DNA of 64,000 bases from Kibdelosporangium banguiense (lineage in GTDB: Bacteria; Actinomycetota; Actinomycetes; Mycobacteriales; Pseudonocardiaceae), in assembly GCF_017876405.1 (NCBI RefSeq), contig NZ_JAGINW010000001.1, positions 6,833,203 through 6,897,202 of the forward strand, written 5' to 3'. The notes below the pieces were generated by a model. It did not search any database and was not told the DNA's origin. It worked only from the letters and a program-made list of their open reading frames with translations. Below are positions 42,868 to 50,993 of the stretch, one piece after another; the stretch's first letter is position 1; every line of letters starts with the position of its first letter. The translations under genes were made by a program, and so were the position numbers.

Positions 42868-43895
42868 CGAACCCACGGATCGATCCCGCCACCCTCACCG
42901 AAACCGCGGAGCAGCAGGAACTGCGGGCTGTGCTGCGGGAGTTCTTCGCCGCGCACTCCGGGCCTGACCTGTGGAAACGCATGGCCGGCGAGCTTGAGCT
43001 CCAGGGCCTGGCGATTCCCGAGCAGTACGGCGGGTCCGGGTACTCCTTCGCCGAACTCGCGGTGGTGCTGGAGGAAAGTGGCCGGGCGCTGTGCCGTGCA
43101 CCCTTGCTCTCGACGGTCGTGCTGGTCGGTTACGCCCTCATGCGCAGCGGCGACGCCGAGGCCTGTGCTCGCTATCTGCCTCGGATCGCCGACGGGACTC
43201 TGACCGCGACCCTGGTCTACGACAGCGACATCACTGCCGAACAAGGCGCCGAAGGCTGGATTCTCCATGGCCGTGCGGACTTCGTCCTGGACGGCGCGGG
43301 CGCCGGTCTGATCCTCGTGGGCGTGGGGGACAGGTTGTTCGCCTGCGAGTCCGAAGTGGAGCGAACTCCGCACAGAGTGCTCGACGAGACGCGTGGCCAG
43401 GCCCACCTCGAATTCCGGGGGACAGCGGCCACTGCGGTCGGACATCTGGCGATCGAAGAGATCCTCGACATCGGCCGTGCCGCTGTCGCGGCCGAGCAGG
43501 TCGGCGGCATCGCGCATGCGTTGGACGCCACTGTGTCCTATGTGGGGCAGCGAAAACAGTTCGGCCGGCCGATCGGGTCGTTCCAGGCCGTCAAGCACCG
43601 GCTGGCCGGCCTGCTGGTCGAATATGAGGCCGCCCGGTCAGCCTCGGCCTACGCAACCGCTTGCGTCGCAACCGATTCCCCTGAACTGGGGGCTGCGGCA
43701 GCGGTGTCCTCGCTGGTGTGCTCAAACGCCTACCGGCTGGCCGTCGCCGAGTATGTCCAGCTGCACGGCGGAACCGGCTTCACCTGGGAACATCCGGCGC
43801 ACTTGTACGTCCGCCGGGCCCGCTCGACCGAGGTGCTGTTCGGCACCTCGCAGGACCAGGCCCTGCGCCTGGCCACGGCGCTGGGCGTCGGTTAG
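42864..43895 (+). CDS. Acyl-CoA dehydrogenase, short FadE28-like subunit
   Basis: A 343-residue member of the acyl-CoA dehydrogenase family, shorter than the usual 380-400 and near the size of mycobacterial FadE28. Those short proteins pair with a longer subunit (such as the protein at 46140) into alpha2beta2 enzymes acting on bulky or branched acyl-CoAs, as in sterol side-chain degradation. The C-terminal bundle has VGQRKQFGRPIGSFQAVKHRLA and LHGGTGFTWEHPAHLYVRRA. The canonical catalytic-glutamate position reads VLFGTSQDQ, phenylalanine instead of glutamate, so it is likely the non-catalytic partner. Overlaps the ABC fusion gene by four bases. Confidence 0.88.
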   Translation: MTNPRIDPATLTETAEQQELRAVLREFFAAHSGPDLWKRMAGELELQGLAIPEQYGGSGYSFAELAVVLEESGRALCRAPLLSTVVLVGYALMRSGDAEACARYLPRIADGTLTATLVYDSDITAEQGAEGWILHGRADFVLDGAGAGLILVGVGDRLFACESEVERTPHRVLDETRGQAHLEFRGTAATAVGHLAIEEILDIGRAAVAAEQVGGIAHALDATVSYVGQRKQFGRPIGSFQAVKHRLAGLLVEYEAARSASAYATACVATDSPELGAAAAVSSLVCSNAYRLAVAEYVQLHGGTGFTWEHPAHLYVRRARSTEVLFGTSQDQALRLATALGVG

Positions 43896-43912
43896 CGACT
43901 CGCACCACACCT

Positions 43913-43940
43913 CCGGCCGGTTGACAGCGGAACCGTCCGG
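43913..43940 (+). terminator. Possible hairpin after the first acyl-CoA dehydrogenase
   Basis: CCGGCCGGTT and AACCGTCCGG form a 10-bp stem with one mismatch and an 8-base loop, 18 bases after the dehydrogenase stop. There is no T-tract. It overlaps the -35 of the following promoter and could separate the two transcription units. Confidence 0.45.
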
Positions 43941-43970
43941 CCCGAACAATTGGACTGAATTCAGTTCAGT
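43921..43970 (+). promoter_or_regulatory. Promoter and operator of the hydratase operon
   Basis: TTGACA (43921-43926), 18 bases, AACAAT (43945-43950), then the operator TGAATTCAGTTCA (43956-43968), one base off TGAACTnAGTTCA. AGGAG precedes the ATG at 43983. Same -10-to-operator spacing as upstream of livH and the two binding-protein genes. Confidence 0.75.
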
Positions 43971-43982
43971 TAGGAGACCAAG

Positions 43983-44771
43983 ATGGCTGTCGAAGACGAG
44001 ATCCAGTTCGAACGCGACGGAAACGTGGCGAGGGTCTGGCTGAACCGTCCCTGGAAGAAGAACTGCGTCACCGTGCCGATCCTCCAGCGGCTCGACGAGA
44101 TCATCACCGAGGTCGACAAGGACCCGGAGCTGCGAGTGCTGGTCCTGCGCGGCCGGGGCGGGACGTTCTGCTCCGGCTTCGACCTCGACAGCCTGCAGGC
44201 GGAGTACATCGGGAGCTCGACCGCGATGGACGTGGCCGTCATCTCCGCCAAGGTCTGCGACCGGCTGTACTCGATGAACACGCCTTCCGTGGCCGTGCTC
44301 GAGGGCTACGTCACCGCGGGCGGCTTCGAGCTGATGATCTCGTGTGACTTCGCGATCGCGGCCGACGACGCCAAGATCGGCGACTTCCACATGCGCCGGG
44401 GCCTGTTCGGCGGTGCCGGCCCGATCTATCGTGTGCCGCGCATGATCGGCATCCGCAAGACCAAGGAGCTCATGCTCACCGGCAAGCTGCTGTCGGGCGT
44501 GCAGGCCGCGGACTTCGACCTGATCAATGCCTGCGCTCCGGCCGAGAAGCTGGACGAGACGGTCGAGGAGTTCATCAGCCACCTCACCGACAAGAGCCCG
44601 TTCCAGATGCGGATCACCAAGATGACCATCGACCGCAGCCTGGACGCCGACATCCACTCCCTGATGGTGATGGAGCACCTCGCCGTCGGCGTGACGCTCA
44701 ACTCGCAGGATGCGGCCGAAGGCGTCGCGGCGTTCCTGGAGAAGCGCGAGCCGAAGTGGACCGGCCGCTGA
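43983..44771 (+). CDS. Enoyl-CoA hydratase/isomerase family protein
   Basis: A 262-residue crotonase-fold protein. The CoA/oxyanion segments VLVLRGRGGTFCSGFDLD and EGYVTAGGFELMISCDFAIA are present, the latter holding the first acidic residue (Glu144 of rat hydratase). The second catalytic glutamate (rat Glu164, in FGQPEILLG) is replaced: the aligned segment reads IGDFHMRRGLFGGAG, histidine at that position. It may therefore catalyse isomerisation, hydrolysis or lyase chemistry instead of simple hydration. First gene of an eight-gene run (to 50989) joined by stop/start overlaps or very short gaps, behind a regulated promoter. Confidence 0.87.
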   Translation: MAVEDEIQFERDGNVARVWLNRPWKKNCVTVPILQRLDEIITEVDKDPELRVLVLRGRGGTFCSGFDLDSLQAEYIGSSTAMDVAVISAKVCDRLYSMNTPSVAVLEGYVTAGGFELMISCDFAIAADDAKIGDFHMRRGLFGGAGPIYRVPRMIGIRKTKELMLTGKLLSGVQAADFDLINACAPAEKLDETVEEFISHLTDKSPFQMRITKMTIDRSLDADIHSLMVMEHLAVGVTLNSQDAAEGVAAFLEKREPKWTGR

Positions 44772-45013
44772 TGACCGCCGAGGGCAGGTTGTGGACCTGG
44801 ACCGTCCAACGGTTCCAGCCGCCCTCGCCGCCCTACATCCCGCCCGCGGACGGCTACCGGCCGTTCGCGCTCGGCTACATCGAGATCGGCGGCGAACGGG
44901 TGGCAGCTGTGCTCGACGTGGCCGATGTGGAGAACGTCCACATCGGAATGAAGTTCCGCGTCGAGCAGTCGGACGGAGTCCCGCGAGCGAAGCCGGTCGA
45001 GGAGCAATCATGA
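44771..45013 (+). CDS. DUF35 OB-fold protein, lacking the zinc ribbon
   Basis: An 80-residue protein: GRLWTWTVQRFQPPSPPYIPPAD, PFALGYIEIGGERVAAVLDVADVENVHIGMKFRVE. This is the OB-fold part of DUF35 proteins, which pair with thiolase-like lipid-transfer proteins (Ltp2) to form retro-aldolases in steroid side-chain degradation. The usual N-terminal zinc ribbon with two CxxC pairs is absent; the protein has no cysteine. It overlaps both neighbours (TGATG and ATGA) and directly precedes the thiolase, so a stoichiometric complex with it is expected. Confidence 0.85.
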   Translation: MTAEGRLWTWTVQRFQPPSPPYIPPADGYRPFALGYIEIGGERVAAVLDVADVENVHIGMKFRVEQSDGVPRAKPVEEQS

Positions 45014-46143
45014 CCGATGTATTGATATGCGGTGCCGCTCGGACTCCGTTCGGCCGGTCGGAGAAGACCGGTCGTGAGCACGCTATCGCGGCGGCGAACG
45101 CCGCGCTGGCCGACGCGGGGATTCCCTGGTCACGAGTGGGGGCGGCGTTCGGTGGCAGCGATGCCGCCGGGCTCGCCGACACCCTCGTGGCGGATCTGGG
45201 ACTCACCGGGTTGCCGTTCATCAACGTCAAGAACGGTTGCGCCACTGGTGGAAGCGCTCTGATCAGCGCGGTCAACGCCATCCGTTCCGGGATGGCGGAC
45301 GTGGTGCTCGCGGTCGGGTTCGACAAGCATCCGCGAGGTGCGTTCGACCCCCGTCCCGCAGACTGGGGCCTCGACGACGCCTACGGGCGTGACGGGCTGA
45401 TGGTCACGACACAGTTCTTCGGCATGAAGATCCAGCGGTACATGCACGACCACGGCATCACGCCGAAGACCTTGGCGCTGGTGGCCGAGAAGGCGTACCG
45501 CAACGGCGCGCTGACTCCGGACGCCTGGCGCCGCAAGGAGATCAGCGCGGCGGAGATCCTGGAGTCCGGCATGGTCAACGACCCGCTGACCCGCTTCATG
45601 TTCTGTTCTCCGGGGGAGGGCGCGGCCGCGATCGTGCTGTGCTCTTCTTCGGTTTCAAACGAAAACGCAGTGAAACTGCGGTCGGCTGTGGTGCGGACCC
45701 GGCGGCCGGGTTCGTTCGAGGTGTTCAGCCCTCGGATCGACGCGGGCGCGCTCACCAGTGTCAGCAGGGATGCCGCGGCGGCGGCTTTCGAACAGGCGGG
45801 CATCAGTCCGCGTGAGGTCGACGTGGTGCAGTTGCAGGACACCGAGAGCGGCGCCGAGGTCATGCACCTGGCGGAGTGCGGGTTCTGCGAAGACGGTGAA
45901 CAGGAGGGCCTCATCGCCGCGGGTGGGACCGAGATCGGTGGTGTGTTGCCGGTCAACACAGACGGCGGATGCATCGCCAACGGCGAGCCGATCGGTGCGT
46001 CCGGGCTGCGTCAGGTCTACGAGATCGTTGAGCAGTTGCGTGGCCGAGCAGGCGACCGGCAGGTGCCGGGCGACCCGCGAATCGGCTTCACCCATGTCTA
46101 TGGCGCTCCAGGCGTCAGCGCGTGCACGGTGTTGTCGCGATGA
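45010..46143 (+). CDS. Lipid-transfer protein-type thiolase / probable aldolase (Ltp2-like)
   Basis: A 377-residue thiolase-fold protein of the SCP-x/Ltp group. The nucleophile-position cysteine is present in VKNGCATGGSAL; the usual GHP histidine is replaced in NGEPIGASG. Length matches Ltp2 of Mycobacterium (386), which cleaves a 17-hydroxy-propionyl-CoA side chain by retro-aldol reaction when bound to a DUF35 partner. Here a DUF35 gene overlaps it directly. Alternative: an ordinary 3-ketoacyl-CoA thiolase, less likely because of the altered histidine and the partner. The downstream dehydrogenase overlaps its stop. Confidence 0.85.
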   Translation: MTDVLICGAARTPFGRSEKTGREHAIAAANAALADAGIPWSRVGAAFGGSDAAGLADTLVADLGLTGLPFINVKNGCATGGSALISAVNAIRSGMADVVLAVGFDKHPRGAFDPRPADWGLDDAYGRDGLMVTTQFFGMKIQRYMHDHGITPKTLALVAEKAYRNGALTPDAWRRKEISAAEILESGMVNDPLTRFMFCSPGEGAAAIVLCSSSVSNENAVKLRSAVVRTRRPGSFEVFSPRIDAGALTSVSRDAAAAAFEQAGISPREVDVVQLQDTESGAEVMHLAECGFCEDGEQEGLIAAGGTEIGGVLPVNTDGGCIANGEPIGASGLRQVYEIVEQLRGRAGDRQVPGDPRIGFTHVYGAPGVSACTVLSR

Positions 46144-47330
46144 CGCCCGACGAGTTCCGCGCTCAGGCCAGGCAATGGCTGTCCGGTGTCGCCCAGCCGT
46201 TGCCCTCGGCCGATGTCTGGGGCACGGGTGACGACTCGGTCGCCGTGTTCGAGAACTGGACTGAGAAAGAAGAAATCGAGCACACCGAGCGCGGCCAGGC
46301 ATGGGAACGGACCCGGTTCGACCAGGGCTGGGGTGCGCTCAACTGGTCGAGCGAGTTCGGTGGACGCGGATTGCCCGCGTTCTACGAACAGCTTTACCGC
46401 ACCGAGGAAGCCGCGTTCGACGTTCCCCGCCGCAGCGAGATCTTCCCGGTCACCCAGCACCTGGTCGCACCGGCCATCGGGATCTGGGGCACCGACGAGC
46501 AGAAACAGCGCTGGCTGCGGCCGATGTTGCGGACCGACGAGCTTGCCTGCCAGCTGTTCTCGGAAACCGAGGCAGGGTCGGACCTCGCCGCGGTACGCAC
46601 GAAAGCCGTCCGGCAGGGCGACAACTGGATTCTGGACGGCCACAAGGTCTGGACCTCCGGTGCCCGCGTGGCGACGTGGGGCGTGGCCGTGTGCCGGACA
46701 GACCCCGATGTCGCCAAACATGCCGGGATCACGGTCTTCCTGGTCCGGATGGACGCGCCGGGCGTCACCGTGCGGCCGATCCGGCAGATGACCGGCGGTT
46801 CGAGCTTCAACGAGGTCTACCTCGACGGTGTTGTCGTGCCCGACAGCGACCGGCTGGGCCCGGTCGGCCAGGGCTGGCGCGTGACGCTGAGCGTGCTGGC
46901 CGCCGAACGTTTGGACTCCGGCTCGCTGGGGCTGGGCAACGCCGATCGCGCAATCGCTCTCGCTAGAAATATCGGTAGGCAGCTTACGGACAGCGAACGT
47001 CAGCAGACAGCGGAGTTGTACGCGCGCACGCTGGTCCAGCGGTTGATCGGATTGCGGGTGACGGCTGCGCTCGTCGCCGGCCGGGAACCCGGTGCGGAAG
47101 CGTCGGTGGGAAAGCTGTACGCGACCGAAACCATGCGCAGGACAAGCGACCTGGTGCTGCAACTGCTCGGGCCGCGCCTGGTCGCGGACACCGGCGAGTG
47201 GGGCACGTTTGCCTGGACCGAGCATTTGCTGGGTGCACCGGGCTACAGCATCGCCGGTGGGTCCGACGAGATCCAGCGCACCATCCTGGCCGAGCGCGTG
47301 CTCGGCCTGCCGAGGGAGCCGTCGCGATGA
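46140..47330 (+). CDS. Acyl-CoA dehydrogenase, FadE29-like subunit
   Basis: A 396-residue family member with QLFSETEAGSDLAAVRT and HKVWTSGARVATWGV in the beta domain and YSIAGGSDEIQRTILAERVLGLP at the C-terminus. Size and features resemble FadE29-type subunits that pair with a short partner, here probably the protein at 42864. The canonical glutamate position is glycine (IAGGSDEIQR), so the base is expected elsewhere, as in the long-chain/isovaleryl type with the glutamate on another helix. Start and stop overlap both neighbouring genes by four bases. Confidence 0.9.
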   Translation: MTPDEFRAQARQWLSGVAQPLPSADVWGTGDDSVAVFENWTEKEEIEHTERGQAWERTRFDQGWGALNWSSEFGGRGLPAFYEQLYRTEEAAFDVPRRSEIFPVTQHLVAPAIGIWGTDEQKQRWLRPMLRTDELACQLFSETEAGSDLAAVRTKAVRQGDNWILDGHKVWTSGARVATWGVAVCRTDPDVAKHAGITVFLVRMDAPGVTVRPIRQMTGGSSFNEVYLDGVVVPDSDRLGPVGQGWRVTLSVLAAERLDSGSLGLGNADRAIALARNIGRQLTDSERQQTAELYARTLVQRLIGLRVTAALVAGREPGAEASVGKLYATETMRRTSDLVLQLLGPRLVADTGEWGTFAWTEHLLGAPGYSIAGGSDEIQRTILAERVLGLPREPSR

Positions 47331-48250
47331 GCCTCGCCGCCAGGGTCGCCGAACAGCTGGGCATGCCGATCAGCGAACTGGAACCGTTGCCGGGCGGGCA
47401 TTCCGGCCTGACCTACACCACGAAGGCCGGCTCGCACCAGTATGTGATCAAAGCCGTGCCACCTGGCCAGAAGCCGGTGGGCCGCAACGATGTGCTGCGG
47501 CAGGCAGAGATCCTCCGCACGTTGACCGGCTCCAAAGTGCCTGTGCCGGGGGTCGTTGCTGTGGACGAGCGCCCGCCCGCGTGGTTCGCGATGGAGTTCG
47601 CCGACGGCGAGGCGATCGAGCCCGTGCTGGACGCGCACACGCTTGCGCCGGAGCTGGCCCGGTCCAGAATGCTCGAAGCCGCAAGGGTTCTGCGCGAGCT
47701 GCACGAAGTCAGGTCACTTCCGCAAGCGCCCACCGGCGCCGCCTCCGAGTTGGAGCGGTGGAGCCGCACGATGCACGCGGTCCCAGCCGAGTTGCGGCCC
47801 GGTGCCGAGGATCTGCTCAAGCGCCTCGAAGACGTCCCGGCCGATCTTCCGCCGGTGCTCGTGCACGGGGATTTCCGGCTGGGCAACGTGTTGTTCGCCG
47901 GTGAGCGGGCAAGTGCGGTGGTGGACTGGGAGATCTGGAGCGTGGGTGATGCGCGCGTGGATCTCGGCTGGTTCCTGCTGTTCGCCGACCACCGCAACTT
48001 CCCGCAGCTGGGTACCGAGGTCCCCGGGCTGCCGACCGAATCCGAACTGTTGGACGCGTATCTCGGCGAGAGACCAGTGCAGTTGCCGGAGATGCGCTGG
48101 TTCCGAGCGCTCAGCCGGATGAAGATGGCCGCGATCATGGGCCACAACCTGCGGCGGCACCGTGAGGGCAAGCACCACGACCCGGATCAGGAACGGCTGC
48201 CGCCGACCATCGCCGCGATGATCCGTTCCGCCATCGAGATCCTGTCCTGA
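47327..48250 (+). CDS. APH-family phosphotransferase (acyl-CoA kinase-like)
   Basis: A 307-residue protein of the aminoglycoside-phosphotransferase-like kinase fold. The N-lobe has LPGGHSGLTYTTKAG and YVIKAVP (ATP lysine); the catalytic loop is VLVHGDFRLGNVLF and the metal-binding aspartate VVDWEIWSVGD. Members next to acyl-CoA dehydrogenases include the kinase half of human ACAD10/11 and Pseudomonas LvaA, which phosphorylate 4-hydroxyacyl-CoA. The neighbouring gene at 48262 is an ACAD11-like dehydrogenase, so a 4-hydroxyacyl-CoA role is a reasonable inference; antibiotic resistance is unlikely. Confidence 0.88.
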   Translation: MSLAARVAEQLGMPISELEPLPGGHSGLTYTTKAGSHQYVIKAVPPGQKPVGRNDVLRQAEILRTLTGSKVPVPGVVAVDERPPAWFAMEFADGEAIEPVLDAHTLAPELARSRMLEAARVLRELHEVRSLPQAPTGAASELERWSRTMHAVPAELRPGAEDLLKRLEDVPADLPPVLVHGDFRLGNVLFAGERASAVVDWEIWSVGDARVDLGWFLLFADHRNFPQLGTEVPGLPTESELLDAYLGERPVQLPEMRWFRALSRMKMAAIMGHNLRRHREGKHHDPDQERLPPTIAAMIRSAIEILS

Positions 48251-48261
48251 GGAGGCACTTC

Positions 48262-49476
48262 GTGGATTTCGCATTCTCCGCCAGGGCGGTCGAGCTGCAG
48301 GACCGGATCAGGTCCTTCATGGACGAGCACGTGCTGCCCGCCGAACCGGTGTACGACAGGCAGATCGCCGAGTCGTCCGATCCGCACGCGCTGCCGCCGG
48401 TGATGGTCGAGCTGAAGGAGAAGGCCCGCGCGGACGGGCTGTGGAACCTGTTCCTGTCGCACGGCGACTGGGGTGCGGGGCTGACGAACCTCGAGTACGC
48501 GCCGCTGGCCGAGTTGATGGGCCGGTCGATCATCGGCAACGAGATCTTCAACTGCTCGGCACCGGACACCGGCAACATGGAGCTGCTGGCCTTGTTCGGC
48601 ACCGACGAGCAGCGTGAACAGTGGCTCCGGCCGCTGCTCGACGCACGGATCCGGTCCTGTTTCGCGATGACTGAACCGGACGTCGCGAGCTCGGACGCCC
48701 GCAACATCCGCACCCGGATCACCCGCGACGGCGACAGTTATGTCGTCAACGGCCGCAAGTGGTACACGTCCGGAATCCTCGACCCGGACTGTGAACTCAT
48801 CATCCTGATGGGCGTCAGCGACCCGGACGCGCCGCCGTACCGGCAGCAGAGCATGATCCTCATCCCCAGGCACACGCCGGGTGTCACCGTGCTGCGGGAC
48901 CTGCCGATGTTCGGCTACACCGACCGGCTCGGGCATGGTGACGTGCTGTTCGAGAACGTCCGGGTGCCAGCGGCCAATCTGCTGGGCAGCGAGGGGGAGG
49001 GTTTCGCACTCGCGCAAGGACGCCTGGGACCTGGCCGGATGCACTACGCGATGCGCGCGGTCGGTTTCGCCGAACGCGCGCTGCAGTTGATGTGTGAACG
49101 CACGCTGTCCCGGGTCGCGTTCGGCGGCCCGCTGGCCGACCAGGGCGTTGTGCGGGAATGGATCGCCCGCAGCCGGATCGAGATCGAGCAGTTGCGGTTG
49201 CTGGTGCTCAAGTCCGCCTGGCTGATGGACACCGTCGGCAACGCCGCCGCCCGCATGGAGGTCGCCGCGATCAAGGTCGCCGCGCTCGACGTCGCACACC
49301 GCGTGGTCGACCGTGCGGTGCAGGCCCATGGCGCGGCTGGCGTCAGCGATGACACCGTTCTGGCCCGGTTGTTCTCGATCACCAGAGCTTTGCGCATCGC
49401 GGACGGGCCCGACGAGGTGCATCTGCGCACCGTCGCTCGTCAGGAACTGGCCAAGTACAAGGAGAAAAGCCGGTGA
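48262..49476 (+). CDS. Acyl-CoA dehydrogenase, ACAD11-like
   Basis: A 404-residue dehydrogenase resembling the C-terminal half of ACAD10/11 and LvaC. Motifs: CFAMTEPDVASSDARNIRT, YVVNGRKWYTSGILDPDC (long insertion), GPGRMHYAMRAVGFAERAL, QAHGAAGVSDDT and IADGPDEVHLRTVARQEL, in which the canonical glutamate position is aspartate. GTG 48262 follows a strong GAGGAGG. With the kinase just upstream it may convert a phosphorylated 4-hydroxyacyl-CoA into an enoyl or 3-hydroxyacyl-CoA; this is inference from the family. Confidence 0.9.
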   Translation: MDFAFSARAVELQDRIRSFMDEHVLPAEPVYDRQIAESSDPHALPPVMVELKEKARADGLWNLFLSHGDWGAGLTNLEYAPLAELMGRSIIGNEIFNCSAPDTGNMELLALFGTDEQREQWLRPLLDARIRSCFAMTEPDVASSDARNIRTRITRDGDSYVVNGRKWYTSGILDPDCELIILMGVSDPDAPPYRQQSMILIPRHTPGVTVLRDLPMFGYTDRLGHGDVLFENVRVPAANLLGSEGEGFALAQGRLGPGRMHYAMRAVGFAERALQLMCERTLSRVAFGGPLADQGVVREWIARSRIEIEQLRLLVLKSAWLMDTVGNAAARMEVAAIKVAALDVAHRVVDRAVQAHGAAGVSDDTVLARLFSITRALRIADGPDEVHLRTVARQELAKYKEKSR

Positions 49477-50240
49477 CAACTCTCGATGGCCAGGTGGCAG
49501 TGATCACCGGGGGTTCCCGCGGGATCGGCTTCGGGATTGCCAAGGCCTTCCGTGCCGCCGGTGCGCACATCGTGATCGCGGCCCGTAAACCCGATGGGCT
49601 GACCGAGGCACGTGCCGAACTCCTGCGTGCGCAGGGCGATGGGGACGTGCTCGACGTCGTGGCCAACGCGGGCGAACCGGAGCAGGCCCAACGCTGTATC
49701 GCCGACACCATGGTCCACTTCGGACGTGTCGATGTCCTGGTCAACAATGCGGCGACCAACCCGTACATGGGGGACCTGCTCGATCTGGACCTGCCACGGG
49801 CCGAGAAAACCGTTCGTGTCAACCAGTACGGGATGATCGCGTGGAGCCGGAGCGCGTGGCGCGCGTGGATGTCCGAACACGGCGGGACGATCATCAACAT
49901 CGCCTCGGTCGGCGGCTTGATCGTCGATCCGCAGATCGGCTACTACAACGCCACCAAGGCCGCGATGCTGCTGATGACACGGCAACTCGCGTACGAACTC
50001 GGGCCGAAGGTACGGGTCAACGCGATCGCGCCCGGAGTGATCAAGACGGAGCTCGCCAGAGCGGTGTGGGAGGCGCGTGAAGCGGTCCTCACCGCCAAAT
50101 TGCCGCTGCGCAGGCTCGGCACAGTCGAAGATGTCGCGAACGCGGCGCTGTTTCTGGCGAGCGATGCGTCGTCGTGGATGACGGGCCAGGCGCTCGTCCT
50201 GGACGGCGGCGCGACCGCCCTGCCGATCGCGGTGGACTGA
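49473..50240 (+). CDS. Short-chain dehydrogenase/reductase
   Basis: A 255-residue classical SDR with VAVITGGSRGIGFGIA, DVLVNNAATNP, IINIASVGG (serine) and YYNATKAAM (YxxxK). Arginine in AARKPDG after beta 2 suggests NADP(H). GTG 49473 overlaps the stop of the dehydrogenase (GTGA) and its own stop overlaps the next SDR (TGATG). Probably a hydroxyacyl-CoA or ring-hydroxyl dehydrogenase of the pathway. Confidence 0.92.
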   Translation: MTTLDGQVAVITGGSRGIGFGIAKAFRAAGAHIVIAARKPDGLTEARAELLRAQGDGDVLDVVANAGEPEQAQRCIADTMVHFGRVDVLVNNAATNPYMGDLLDLDLPRAEKTVRVNQYGMIAWSRSAWRAWMSEHGGTIINIASVGGLIVDPQIGYYNATKAAMLLMTRQLAYELGPKVRVNAIAPGVIKTELARAVWEAREAVLTAKLPLRRLGTVEDVANAALFLASDASSWMTGQALVLDGGATALPIAVD

Positions 50241-50989
50241 TGAGAGACCTCTTCTCTTTGGCAGGCAAAACCGCGGTCGTCACTGGCGCGTCGTCGGGGC
50301 TAGGAGCAAGGTTCGCTACCGTGCTCGCGGAGGCGGGCGCCACGGTGTACGCCGCCGCACGCCGGGTCGATCGCCTGCGTGCCCTGGGGCCCGGGATTCA
50401 GCCGATCGGGTGCGACGTCAGTGTGGAGCGCGACCGGATTCGCCTGGCCGAGACTGTTTTCGCCGAGACCGGGCGGTTCGACGTGCTGGTCAACAACGCC
50501 GGGATTCCCGGGGCGGCACTGGCCGAGAAGGAGTCCGCGGCGGATTTCGCCCAAGTGCTCGCGGTGAACCTGATCGCGCCGTTCCATCTCGCCCGGCTGA
50601 TGGTCGAGGGACGTGACCCCGCAGGGGCGAACGTCAGCATCATCAATGTGGCCTCGATCCTCGGCCTGGTGTCGACCGCGCCGATAGGCGGCGCCGGCTA
50701 CGCCGCCTCCAAGGCAGGTCTGATCGGCCTGACCAGGGAACTGGCGGGGCAGTGGGGTGCTTCGGGTGTGCGGGTCAACGCGCTGGCTCCTGGCTGGTTC
50801 CAGTCGGAAATGACCGGGGACCTGTTCGCCGACGAGCGGTCCAGCCGCTGGGTGGACCGCAACACCATGCTGGCCAGGGGCGGCCAGAACGGTGAACTCG
50901 ACGGCGCGTTGCTGTTTCTGGCCTCGGACGCGTCCTCGTACTACACGGGCCAGGTGATGGTGGTGGACGGTGGCTGGACCGCGCGCTGA
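50240..50989 (+). CDS. Short-chain dehydrogenase/reductase
   Basis: A 249-residue classical SDR: AVVTGASSGLGARFA, DVLVNNAGIPG, IINVASILG, catalytic YAASK. Arginine pair in AARRVDR after beta 2 suggests NADP(H). Last gene of the hydratase operon; the intergenic stretch after it carries the operator in front of the TetR gene. One of five SDRs in the supercluster, possibly a 3-hydroxyacyl-CoA dehydrogenase; no residue fixes the substrate. Confidence 0.92.
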   Translation: MRDLFSLAGKTAVVTGASSGLGARFATVLAEAGATVYAAARRVDRLRALGPGIQPIGCDVSVERDRIRLAETVFAETGRFDVLVNNAGIPGAALAEKESAADFAQVLAVNLIAPFHLARLMVEGRDPAGANVSIINVASILGLVSTAPIGGAGYAASKAGLIGLTRELAGQWGASGVRVNALAPGWFQSEMTGDLFADERSSRWVDRNTMLARGGQNGELDGALLFLASDASSYYTGQVMVVDGGWTAR

Positions 50990-50993
50990 GGTC

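Noticed and set aside
41482..42876. A 464-codon minus-strand frame opposite the ATPase domains
   Set aside because: The plus strand carries two full sets of ABC motifs.
47327..48250. Aminoglycoside resistance
   Set aside because: The APH fold is shared by many kinases; the gene overlaps acyl-CoA dehydrogenase genes and fits an acyl-CoA kinase better.
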